From Aplysia californica (Eukaryota; Mollusca; Gastropoda; Aplysiida; Aplysiidae), in the NCBI RefSeq assembly GCF_000002075.1, contig NW_004797290.1, positions 2,310,054 to 2,374,053 of the forward strand: DNA of 64,000 bases. The letters are read 5' to 3'. A program made the translations under genes and the position numbers. Under the pieces are notes generated by a model, which did not search any database, was not told the DNA's origin, and worked only from the letters and a program-made list of their open reading frames with translations. Numbering within the stretch: the first letter of the stretch is position 1; each line of letters begins with the position of its first letter. Positions 11,101 through 19,860 of this stretch are shown here, in pieces.

Positions 11101-13653
11101 ACAACCTCTGATTTGCTTAGCCTCATCTCCTTCATGTTGGGCCATAAAGACACACCTCCTCCAGTTTGCAGCTGGTCACTTCTTTTGCGAATAGCATTGT
11201 GTTTACGTATTAGCTGGCGCTGCTTCTCTCTCATAGCTCCTGAAACAAAAAAAACGAAAGGATGGATGACGGAGAGACCAACAAAGGGATTGATTCTAAA
11301 AGAAAAACTGCTCTTTTGAACAGCAGTAAGAGCATGACCAGTTATGTTTGTAAAAAGGCAATGAAAGAATTCAGGTTTGTTACAGAAGAACACTTTGGAC
11401 ATTTTCTTTTAAAATTAAAACATTTCCTTCATGGTAGTACAAATATAGTCAAACCTCATTATACCATCCCCTTGTTATACCACCAGCCCCACTTACCGCC
11501 AGGTATTGCCAATGTATGAAAAGGAACGCCTTTATAAACATAGTATTCGGGCCTTTACACCACCATCCAGAGTTAAAAACCTGTACCTGTACAGGGTCCT
11601 GGACTCACATATATATATTCTACCTTAGCTTCTAATCCGACAGGAATTTTCAATTCGGATTTATGTAAAATTCAGCTGGAGCTGTATTTGTAACTGGTAG
11701 CTAGTTTTCTTTTCCCCCTACGTTTGGCAATCATGCAAGACAGATCTGCATGAGGCAAGACTGGCCAGTTTTCTTTTAAGCTCTAGACTTTATTAGTCTT
11801 TACCAGTCGACCACTAGTCAAGACAGCAGTTGGTGCTATTTAACAGAGAACATTAAAAACCTGTATACCAGCAGCTCAGCTGTTCTGCCAACTTCAAGCT
11901 CTTCCTAAGGCAGGTGGTATCTGGGCTCAACTGTACTCTTCTCCACCATCCCCCAAAAATTATTGCCAAAAAGTATTTGTTGAAAGAGCTTTAGTGTGCA
12001 AAAGATGTTTCAGAGTAAGTTGTAATTTCTCGATACATCAATATTCACTTTAAAAAATAAAGCATGGGGATAGATTTAAACATGTTTTGGGGTGCTACAT
12101 GCAGGGGCGAAGGCTGACTTGTTTGACAGGGTAATCAAAGTGAAACGGGACCAGATATAGATCTATATGGCCTGTAGATATCACAGAAGAATCTTACTCG
12201 AGGCGGCGACTCTGAGTTGTGAATGAAAACAAATCCGGAATTCATATTGTATGTTCAACCGCCAAAATAATCGGGAAAGTATCTTATTAAACATCAGTTC
12301 CAACTAAAATTAAATTAACTTTAGATGTGAACACATAAACACAAAGCAAAGAAGCAGAGATGTCAGTACTAAATCTATATGTTATAGACCTACCAGAGAG
12401 TCTAACTCTTTGGTAGAACATGACAATTATCATTTTTTAAATTTCACATTTGACTGTTTTTGTTAGCCTTTCGCGGCCAGGAGCTGGTGTCATAATCGAG
12501 GTCACGATCTGATTATAGGACAGTAAAAAGTCGAGGAAAAAAAACAAGCACATGCAGCAGTAAAGAGATTGTTAGGAGTTAGTTCCCCTCACATTTGTGA
12601 GGTAGACTCGACCAGTGTTCGTTAGCTTACTTAATCAGGGCTTGGGATTGATTATAACTGTGGCCCCAAAGGGGTGAACAGGGTATATGTGGCAATGAAA
12701 CAGCCATGACTGCTATGCACATGTTCCCTCAACTGTATTGGCATTGGTAGACTCTTCCAGCCTCACTTTAAGCTTACTTAATCAAAGCTTGCGACTGCTT
12801 ATGGAGTGGCCTGAGAGGGGTGAGGAGGCTATTTGTGTGGCCGTGAAACCGTTTTGAATGTTAGGCATACTCATTGTGGATTACGAACCTCTTTTTACTT
12901 TTAATTTAAGAGGTTTACGTTTAAGGATGAATTTGACAGTGACAATGTTTCAAAATTAGGAAGGGAAGCAGTGATTATTTGATTATATAGACGCTTCGCC
13001 CCTGGCTACATGTACTGATTTATATTCAATGAAAAATTTGAAGGCATAATTGATCATTGATTCAACATAACCTTTACTATCTATCAAAATTAGAGGAATG
13101 ATAACTGTTACTGAAAACAAATACAATTATTTTAAAGATTATTTACTGGTACCCTTAAAAAGAACCATAAAAATGAAAATGAGTTAGTAGATAAGCAGTT
13201 CTTCCCTTTTTATTCAACACACACATAATTAAGAGCAGAGACAATGTCTTTACCTGGAGTCATTCTAAGCCTTGCCAATCCTGGACTGACTTTGTCATCT
13301 ACAAATGAAGCAACAGTGCTTATACTGCCCACTCCTGTGTACCTCCAAGGTGGAGGTGTACAAAGGCTACTACTGGTGACATCATAATGATTTCCAGAAA
13401 TAACATTTTCCTCCTTGCCGTTACTGAAAATGCGAGTACTTGTTTTGACGACAACATCAGGAGTTCTTCGATCTGAGGTACCCGACTGAACCGGCGACCT
13501 CCCAGGTCTTGAACTCGACTGAAGTGGGGATTTCCCAAGTCTTGACCGCAGATAGCAGTGAGCAAATCTTGTTTTTGGTGTTGCCTGGTACACAGGTTCC
13601 TGTACACCTGACTGACAACCAACAATCTGGGGCTGCGAATCACTTGTCATCAT
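1840..13653 (-). CDS. Unrecognised multi-pass membrane protein, six coding exons (about 426 aa)
   Basis: Six minus-strand exons join with consensus GT-AG sites and matching phases into one reading frame. In transcript order they are 13669-13254, 11239-11036, 8557-8418, 6411-6257, 4736-4619 and 2103-1840 (stop at 1842-1840). With the start at 13653 the product is about 426 aa. The first third is hydrophilic, rich in Ser, Pro and Arg, with repeated RSPVQS-like peptides and no signal peptide, and looks cytosolic and disordered. The remainder carries several hydrophobic spans, such as YLIGLGVLVYYLL, LIVIGTWTVVMA and IITVLVCPIVKLVSAC. I do not recognise the family. An acceptor-like site just upstream of the start (13670) suggests a further 5' exon, coding or untranslated, that I could not find. 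The gene lies head-to-head with GALC. Confidence 0.8.
2611..3622. repeat. Long-armed foldback (hairpin) element split by a pogo insertion
   Basis: The inner arms, 3457-3518 and 3537-3598, are 62-bp inverted repeats with about two mismatches and an 18-nt loop. The right arm continues to about 3622 (TTAGCCTAAAGCTGG). Its partner is found at 2611-2637, on the far side of the 816-bp pogo-like element. Removing that element and one TA rebuilds a left arm of about 90 bp with roughly one mismatch at the join. Confidence 0.8.
2638..3453. mobile_element. pogo/Tigger-like non-autonomous DNA transposon (816 bp)
   Basis: Terminal inverted repeats CAGTGGAATCCTGTTATAAC and, read inward from the other end, CAGTGGAGTCCACTTATAAC. 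TA flanks both ends (2636-2637, 3454-3455), the usual pogo/mariner target duplication. No transposase is visible. Length and end structure match the element at 61784-62597. It is inserted in the left arm of a hairpin element. Confidence 0.85.
3675..3817. mobile_element. Right end fragment of family P1 DNA element
   Basis: The stretch with GGTAGGCGGTATAACAAGG ending TTTGACT matches the right ends at 752 and 11933. The left part is missing. Confidence 0.5.
4619..4736 (-). CDS. Membrane protein gene, exon 5
   Basis: Acceptor GGTTTTAACAG, donor CATTG|GTAAGT; phase 2 in, phase 0 out. It encodes TCLLIVIGTWTVVMAHGLLL, a transmembrane span, then a short charged helix. The exon has no useful open frame outside its splice sites, so a simple ORF search misses it. 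Confidence 0.8.
5714..6225 (+). mobile_element. LINE 3' fragment (L2/Rex-like reverse transcriptase tail)
   Basis: An open frame from 5714 to 6040 encodes the C-terminal end of a non-LTR reverse transcriptase: INKLIRKASRTIGRDL, SDHSHPLTSEFQLS and ARTDRYRFI match the usual 'HPL..EFQ..PSGRR..TNR..SF' ending. It is followed by an untranslated tail ending in AATAAAG and short TTGTCA repeats (about 6208-6225), typical of this LINE group. It is 5'-truncated and sits in an intron of the membrane protein gene. Confidence 0.75.
6257..6411 (-). CDS. Membrane protein gene, exon 4
   Basis: Acceptor TGTCCTTTTCAG, donor AAATG|GTGAGT; ends in phase 2. It encodes a clear transmembrane span (IFSYLIGLGVLVYYLL) followed by a short basic stretch. 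Confidence 0.8.
6899..7781. mobile_element. hAT-like non-autonomous element (883 bp) with internal tandem duplication
   Basis: It begins CAGGGTTGGTGATTT and ends AAATCAACCCAACCCTG, flanked by an exact 8-bp direct repeat CCACAAAG (6891-6898, 7782-7789), diagnostic of the hAT superfamily. About 265 bp of the right half is present twice in tandem (about 7253-7520 and 7523-7785), so two copies of the right terminal region lie in line. No transposase remains. Confidence 0.85.
8418..8557 (-). CDS. Membrane protein gene, exon 3
   Basis: Acceptor CCCGTTTGAAG, donor GACT|GTAAGT; ends in phase 0. It encodes a polar segment (NYTTLVQTFCTNNSI) with an N-glycosylation sequon (NYT), probably a loop between membrane spans. 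Confidence 0.8.
9700..9875. mobile_element. Short MITE with AGTGCCCATT ends
   Basis: Begins CAGTGCCCATTAACACGATC and ends AATGGGCACT. The subterminal GATCGGTTCGGTTTGGTTCG box and a 'CGTGGCACA' core are shared with a second copy near 58290-58530. The superfamily is not clear because I cannot define the target duplication. Confidence 0.6.
10013..10040. repeat. Short TG-rich microsatellite
   Basis: Interrupted (TG)n with CG changes, in an intron of the minus-strand gene. Confidence 0.7.
11036..11239 (-). CDS. Membrane protein gene, exon 2
   Basis: Acceptor TTTGTTTCAG, donor GCATG|GTAAGT; phase 1 in, phase 1 out. It begins with a very basic stretch (MREKQRQLIRKHNAIRKRSD) and ends with a hydrophobic span (LSLQAVALCIFTKLILQTL), the first likely membrane segment. 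Confidence 0.8.
11446..11933. mobile_element. pogo/mariner-like non-autonomous DNA element (family P1, 488 bp)
   Basis: Left end TAGTCAAACCTCATTATACC, right end GGGCTCAACTG, with TA on both flanks. This is the best preserved of three P1 copies in the window (113-752, 11446-11933, fragment 3675-3817). No transposase. It lies in intron 1 of the membrane protein gene. Confidence 0.7.
12102..13004. mobile_element. hAT-like non-autonomous element (903 bp)
   Basis: Ends CAGGGGCGAAG and CTTCGCCCCTG, with an exact 8-bp flanking repeat GCTACATG (12094-12101, 13005-13012). The interior holds two diverged direct copies of a segment containing AGCTTACTTAATCA (about 12625 and 12770). No transposase is seen. 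It lies in intron 1 of the membrane protein gene. Confidence 0.85.
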
Positions 13654-13669
13654 GTCATGCCCAAAAAAC
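13254..13669 (-). CDS. Membrane protein gene, exon 1 (first coding exon found)
   Basis: Bounded by a TTTTTCAG acceptor-like site and the donor CCAG|GTAAAG; ends in phase 1. Two adjacent ATG codons (13653, 13650) are candidate starts. The encoded segment is hydrophilic, with SPLQSSSRPGRSPVQSGTS and a C-terminal GLARLRMTPG. If the acceptor is real, the 5' UTR or a short N-terminal exon lies upstream. Confidence 0.75.
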
Positions 13670-13716
13670 CTGAAAAACAAACATTTTTATAGTAGTAAGT
13701 AATCAGTTATACAGTA

Positions 13717-14015
13717 ATGAATAAAGTTCAGACTTTCATCAACAGATGTATGAGGAGTATCCTAAGAATTAAGTGGCAGGATAGAATAAGAAATGAAGAG
13801 CTGTGGGAAAGGACAGGGCAAAAGGACAGAAAGGATAAAGGAAAGGAAAGGATATATATAAAAGTACATATAGATAGGACTAAGAAAGTGGCGATGGATA
13901 GGACACACCTTCAGAAAGCCCAGCAGAAACATCACAAGACAGTCGCTGCAGTGGAACCCACAGGGAGCATGAGGCAGGGGTAGGCCACGGGAAACATAGA
14001 GGGGATGTGGAAAAA
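13717..14015 (+). mobile_element. LINE 3' fragment (reverse transcriptase C-terminus)
   Basis: The frame reads KVQTFINRCMRSILRIKW, then RNEELWERTGQ, then [14 protein letters not shown], matching the standard C-terminal block of a non-LTR retrotransposon ('FINRCLRRILNIRW..ISNEELWRRTGQ..WNPQG'). The last part drifts out of frame. It lies about 50 bp upstream of the membrane protein gene's first known coding exon, on the opposite strand. Confidence 0.75.
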
Positions 14016-15189
14016 ATTTTCCCACACTATAGACAATACTATAATCAATAAATTATAAGTGGCATATATATTGAACAAGCCTGTCGTCATAAGGGAAAAC
14101 CAAGAATGGTCACATGCTGGTATTATAAGGCAATTTTTTTAGGAGAGGCAGGAAAAGTCTCTCCCTTAGAACTCTTCTTTTTTTTAAAATTCTTTTATGC
14201 TGTAATGCAGCAGTTATCTGGTTAAGATGCTCATAAATCTTTTTCAAAAGTCTGCACTCTTGAGATTGAGAAAAAGCAACGTCATCTAGATCTATGCTGG
14301 ATTCAGACAAAATGTCTTTTTGGCACCAATTTGTTTTATTTCGCTAAAAATTGAAAACCTGGTCAGTTAGTTACCCTACTAGTGTGAAAAAAATCAAAGT
14401 GAAACTGTGACTAGTTTTTTAATAAATCAGAATTCAAATTTGGGAAAAGCACCTTTTTAAAAGCCTCTTTAAAATCTTAAATATAAAAACTGAGCGTGCT
14501 GTGAATGAAAAAAGAAGCGTTTTGTCAGCTTATTTATGGCAGATCTAACATTGGCACTCTCTCTTATAGAGCGCAGTAACAGGTGAGCCTTGTTATGTTG
14601 TATGTGTAAAACTGACGAATGGTGCCGTTTGGCGTTCTCCCTTACACTCATCATAGATTGTTACATCGGCTTGGGCGATGGTCAGGTTGTAATGTATCAT
14701 TGACAGTGATGACTGTGTACAGAGTGCTACAAAAATGTATACAAGAAGCAGGTCTTACACAAACTAATGTCGAAGTATACATGATGAAATTAAGTGTTTG
14801 TTTGAAAAATGTTACTTTTTTTTAATCAATGAAATTTTTCCGATAAAATTATTGATTTTATAATTTCCCCTCTGCATTCATCCACTGTCGTAATTATAAA
14901 AATACTGTTTTTGAAAAAAATTTATAAAAATGCAGCTTTAAAAAAAAAATCAACACCAAAACAAAAATATAATGTTTATTTCAACAGCAGCCTTATTCCA
15001 GACAGTAAGAAATTTTTTTTGTATCTTTCTTTTTGTGTGTTCATGGTACATATCTGCCGCAGCCTGATCTTACAATTTGTAGTGCGGATAGGGGATCATT
15101 TATAGAGCTGTTTAATTGTTTTTTATAAAGTTGTAATCATCAATTCTTTATGTTATGATTTGGTTGAATTTTTCTGTCTTACACCCTAT

Positions 15190-15440
15190 AGTCTAGTTTC
15201 CAGCCTATTAGCAAACAAAGCAGCAACACGCTTTCGATCATGGAATGGTAAAAAAGGGACACAATCTTATTATCAACATGAAAACTTCTTAATTTCCTTC
15301 AAAAGAACATTACTTTCATAATTCTTTGATTCATGCACAAGAGCAGCATAATATGGGAATGCCAGTCTCACTTGTTGATGGTTACTCTAAGATATTTGTA
15401 GGAGTTTACAACCTCCACTTCCTCACCTTTAATGAATAGC
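15190..15440 (-). mobile_element. LINE reverse transcriptase relic
   Basis: The minus strand reads EEVEVVNSYKYLRVTINK, then further along KLRSFHVDNKIVSLFYHSM and IESVLLLC. This is the 'YKYLG..I' to 'F..SF..S' segment of an L2/Rex-like reverse transcriptase, with internal stops and at least one frame change. It may belong to the same family as the fragment at 5714. Confidence 0.65.
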
Positions 15441-15599
15441 AGTTACAGTTGGTCTCTTTTAACTCTTAAAGTCTATAAAATTAATTCCTTTGTCTTTTTT
15501 ACATTTTTAGGAAAAGGAAATGGTTATAATCACACCAACTTGTAAAAATATATATTTTCAGAGTCCCTATATATATTCATTCTCATTCGTTGGTATTTA

Positions 15600-16330
15600 T
15601 AGGCCATGGAGAGTAGAATGAATCACCCACAAACTATTGATTTGATGTGTCTGATAATCGAAAGTACAATCTTTGGTGTAGAGTGTAAAAACAAGACATC
15701 AGCAGCAGAAGCTTTTCAATAATCTTAAGTTTCTTTTCCATAACAACACCTCTTGGTTTTGATCTTGCTGCATTGGTGGGATCATAGTTTTTCATGAGAA
15801 AATCGAACATTCAAAGAACGAAGAAAATTTGTCTCAATCCTCGCTCACATACAACTTGAGCAATACCACTCAGAACTTTCAGCACCCACTTTTTTCAAGT
15901 TTAAGTCATTCATCCGGATGAAAAGTTGAAGAAATCTAGAGCAGTCAATGAAATCAGTTTACAACCAGCTTTGCTGATAGCAGATTGCGATTTCCACAGT
16001 CCATTTAATAAGAAAGAGACTTTTTTTCTGTCTCACTCTAAGCTTTGCCTCAATAGTGGCTTGCATACTATCTGCTGATATCGTGAATGAGTCACCTGGT
16101 TCGAGGAATTTGATAGTGATAGGCATTTTATGTTAGTTGACCAGATCCCTGAGCGCAGAGTGAGAAAAATCTATAGCATCCCATTTTTATTTTGTGAAGC
16201 GAAATTGTCTGCTCAGATGGTAGTCTAGACCTAGTTGTTTCTGCATCCCTCTTACTCTTGGTCATGATAAACTTCTTGTACAAAAGCCAACACTGTGTTC
16301 TCATCCTTTCATCCTAAGATTGCCTCATCA
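15600..16330 (-). pseudogene. Decayed coding relic of a repetitive invertebrate ORF, probably transposon-derived
   Basis: Minus-strand pieces such as MPITIKFLEPGDSFTISADSMQ (16130-16070 area), FDFLMKNYD and KPRGVVMEKKLKIIEKL (15800-15730 area) resemble, from memory, a multi-copy ORF of molluscs and cnidarians with 'KFLEPGHT...DSMH..IE' and 'FDFLKK.Y...RGV..EKK..I..L'. Stops interrupt the frames. I cannot assign the superfamily. Confidence 0.45.
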
Positions 16331-17344
16331 AATGAAAGCTGTACTGTGTTTGCTATATTGGAAGAAATGACTGCGAATGTTTGCATTGAAACAGAGTTAG
16401 ATGACTGGTGAATATTGACTTAAAGAAAGGCTGACTAATGTTTTGAGTTTTGAAAGTCAAAAGCTGCTGAAGCATCCACCTTGTGTAGGATTGTCAGGCT
16501 CAGAATATATCTCTTGTTATTGTTAAAAAACACAACGCCATTCTCACACACTTCTTTAAAATTAAAAAGTTCAATATATAGGCATTATTATTATAACATT
16601 AATTGTGAATGTCACGAACTGCTTAGTTCACAGTGCTTTTGTAGTTGTAGCCTACTAGGCTACACTAACTAGGCTACACTACTTACTCAAGTTCAAGCTT
16701 TGCAAATGAAATTCTGTTGAGAGATAATCTTAAGACACAGGAGCATGCTCTTCCACCAGACTTTTTAACCTGTTGCTGTCCATAAATTTTACTCTCTAAT
16801 TCTAAGTCTAGAATCAAATTCATGTCTGCCGCTTGTCTTGTTGTTGTAATAAACTACTTCTGCTAACAAAATAGTCTAGCCTAGGCTTATGTCAGAACGA
16901 TTCTTGAATGATGAATGATTGTATGTGTTGTCCGTTAAGTCTCAAATGGCAGGTAGTCTAAGCGAGTGAATCAAATGTTAATTACCTCGGAACTAGGGAC
17001 TGAGTTAGAAAAACTCAGTATTCAAGTTGCTCTTCGGCTTTGGCGATTCTCTGGTGGATGCAGGATTCAGGCCGACCCACTCCTTGGTCTGTCTCAGGGT
17101 CAAGAACGCAATAAATACTATACGATGCACGTATTCCGGGTTTTAAAAGAGACCAAGAATAACAGCAGTTACTATGCAAAATCTGTTAGCTCTGCTTTTA
17201 CTAAGCACAGTAATAAAATTTTTAAAAACCACGGAGCTTGCAGTTGAAACTGGCGGGTCTGGCTGGTTAGCGTGGGCTGTTGCTTTGTTTACTACACGAA
17301 TCTTGATGAAAACGTGTTCCTTCACAAAAGATTTTCTTCTCTAC

Positions 17345-17475
17345 CCACAGAATTCTACCAGAGACACTATAATTAAATACTCTCTGATTCTACAATAGAA
17401 CGGGAACTGTACCACGTGACCTGTGAGGAATTGAAGACCGAAAACAATGGCGTCTTGAGGGCACGATTTATCGTT
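17345..17475. mobile_element. 131-bp member of the AGAATTCTACACT transposon family, one normal end
   Basis: Begins CCACAGAATTCTAC and shares a GGGAACTGTACCACGTGACC core with the 329-bp copy at 21834. It ends GATTTATCGTT, which is not the expected inverted repeat, yet it is flanked by an 8-bp repeat TTCTCTAC (17337-17344, 17476-17483). It may have used a cryptic end, or the match may be chance. Confidence 0.55.
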
Positions 17476-17497
17476 TTCTCTACAAAAGAGGTTAGCC

Positions 17498-17531
17498 CGC
17501 AGAATTCTACACTTAAGTGTAGAATTCTGTG
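17498..17531. mobile_element. 34-bp insertion made only of two terminal inverted repeats
   Basis: A near-perfect palindrome: CGCAGAATTCTACACTT followed directly by its inverse, AAGTGTAGAATTCTGTG. It is flanked by an exact 8-bp direct repeat GGTTAGCC (17490-17497, 17532-17539). The arms equal the ends of the 329-bp element at 21834-22162. No internal sequence is present. Confidence 0.85.
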
Positions 17532-17955
17532 GGTTAGCCCGAGGATACCGATTTATTTTGGTAGCCTATTAAAAAATTCAGTAGGCTATTATGATTATTG
17601 GCCTCTTTGTTCTTCATTGGTATCTTATACGGCAAGTTTGCCTTTCACTATTGGCATATTTTGATGCAGAGATCGACGCCAATTAATTTCTTAAAAATAT
17701 TACACAACAGGCGTTGTGACTTTACTGTGGCTACAACGCACGTAGCGAAATCGGCGGGGTAGGAAAATCTTCTCGCTGTTGGGCCTTTTCGAATTTTTAT
17801 TCACTAGGCATGCAGTTTGTGATCGAGGGCCTTTAATTGGTGTTTCAAATACAAAGAGTATAATCAAAACGAAGATTACAAATGTAAAGAAAAGTATTCG
17901 GGACCTGTTCACTATGAGTATGAGCATGTTTTGCAACGTGCGTTCTTGACTGTTT

Positions 17956-17956
<1 letters not shown>

Positions 17957-18033
<77 letters not shown>

Positions 18034-18046
18034 TCACACAGTCACA

Positions 18047-18100
<54 letters not shown>

Positions 18101-18164
18101 GACACACACACACACACACGCACAAACACACACATACACACACACACACTCACACAGTCACACA

Positions 18165-18238
<74 letters not shown>

Positions 18239-18248
18239 CGCACAAACA

Positions 18249-18288
<40 letters not shown>

Positions 18289-18313
18289 CTCGCGCGCGCG
18301 CACACACACTAAC
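17957..18313. repeat. Compound CA/CT microsatellite, about 355 bp
   Basis: Runs of (CA)n, (CT)n and CA variants, with a higher-order repeat: the block of CACTCACACAGTCACACACT followed by (CT)n occurs twice (from about 18025 and about 18145). Long ORFs across it are low-complexity artefacts. Confidence 0.95.
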
Positions 18314-18429
18314 ACACGTCCAATTGGTCGCTTTTAAAAACAAGGGAGCTATCTCAAAAATGTTGTTTTGAGAAAATCGAAGGTAAAGTTTTTAGCCCCT
18401 CGTCTTTAAAAGACAAGGAGAGTTATCCC

Positions 18430-19860
18430 TATAACCAAACAAATACACACCAATGAAACCAAAATTCTCCTAGGTAGAGCGCGCAATGCCCACTTTTGGT
18501 GCAGGTCAAGATTTCTGGAAACTTCCTTGTCCTTGTAGAAGCGACCAATTTGAAGCTGGACAAATTCTGCATCATCTGACCCATTAATAATTTATCTATG
18601 TTAAGAGACACTCGAGATGTGCTCACTCAAATCATAACTTGTGCGAAATCAAAGTTCTAAACGTAAATAAACTGTCTCGTGCGTGTATTAAGGTGCATCA
18701 ACATCCATGATCAACATATATAGGCCTACTGTTGAAATGGGCATCGCACTGACTATTAAATGAAAAGAAAATATTAATGACTCCGCAATAAAAGCATCTT
18801 CTGGAAAACAGGTAGTCACAAATACTACGCAAACCTGGACTTAACTTTACATGTGCACAATTTCGTTTTTGTTTAGGAGCTAACAGTTATAGAAGTACTG
18901 GCTTGGCGTAGAGCTCGAAACCTTTTTTGCACATGGATTGTGTTAGATTTTTGACATAATCATTTGTCAGTGAGAATTATAGAGGTCACATAAAGTGCAA
19001 TAATTTTGGGTGGTCTGAGGTGGAACGGAGATGACTTGTTACTTTTTTGTCTCCGGGTGGAATTAAGAAAACCGCCCCCGTTTAGTTTACTACATCGCAC
19101 AAGTGCTGAAACGTCACATCTTAGGCCTACCCTTATTTTCGTCATGGTGTCCTTCAAGTATAGACATCTCATCCATGCATAGCAAAACACTCTCACTGGG
19201 CAAATGCCACGTTCTTGAAAAAACAAATCACATCAACGTTTGAGTGGTTACTTGTAAAAAGATAATAGATGATGTCTCAATATGAATCCTGCAGGTGTAT
19301 GAAGTCCCAAGAAACAGAAACGGAAGAAAAGCGAATTTGTCTCCTATTCAGACCCATTAATTGTAGCTCTCAGTGACATCTGAGATGGAATGGTAGATAA
19401 TTACGGTACGTCCAAAATTTAATAGATTCGATGCCCAAATGGTTCGTGCTCTACACAAAACCAATTGCTCCTTAGCAAAATATAATAATGAGAACATTTA
19501 AGGGTCCAAGCTTTGCGTTGCGTATGGGATTGCTCTGTTTTCCAGTCAGTCTGAAACTATCGTTATAAAATATTGTTTATTGCAGGGACAAAATTCTCCG
19601 TTCATTGGATATGCAAAGTTATAATTCTGTCAATATTGACCTTCCCCAATACACGCGCGAAGACAATTTTACGTTTATTTGATTTCGCACAATTTTGCCA
19701 AGCCCACGGAGTTTACAGTTTGTGGTAAAGGTCCTTGGCCAAGCCTGATTTTTAAGGTCGATTTTGACTGACCATAATATCTCAGGCGTCTCGTAACATA
19801 GATAAATTATTAATGTGTCAAATGATGCAGAATTTATTTAGAATCTAACTTTAAATTGGC
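18430..19860. repeat. Long imperfect inverted repeat with about 0.9 kb spacer
   Basis: Segment 18540-18700 and segment 19640-19860 are inverted copies. Both contain AAATTCTGCATCAT, ATTAATAATTTATCTATGTT and TTGTGCGAAATCAAA in matching order once one is reverse-complemented. The right arm carries about 70 extra bases. This may be a long-TIR DNA transposon or an old inverted duplication; I found no target duplication. Confidence 0.65.

Noticed and set aside
14110-14310. 66-aa minus-strand ORF (charged, possibly helical), considered as an upstream exon of the membrane protein gene
   Set aside because: I found no donor site that would join it to 13669 in the right phase, and it ends in its own stop.
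18034-18315. Cys/Val-rich ORFs here and at 17700, 22870, 32245 and 45960
   Set aside because: They are translations of CA and CT microsatellites.
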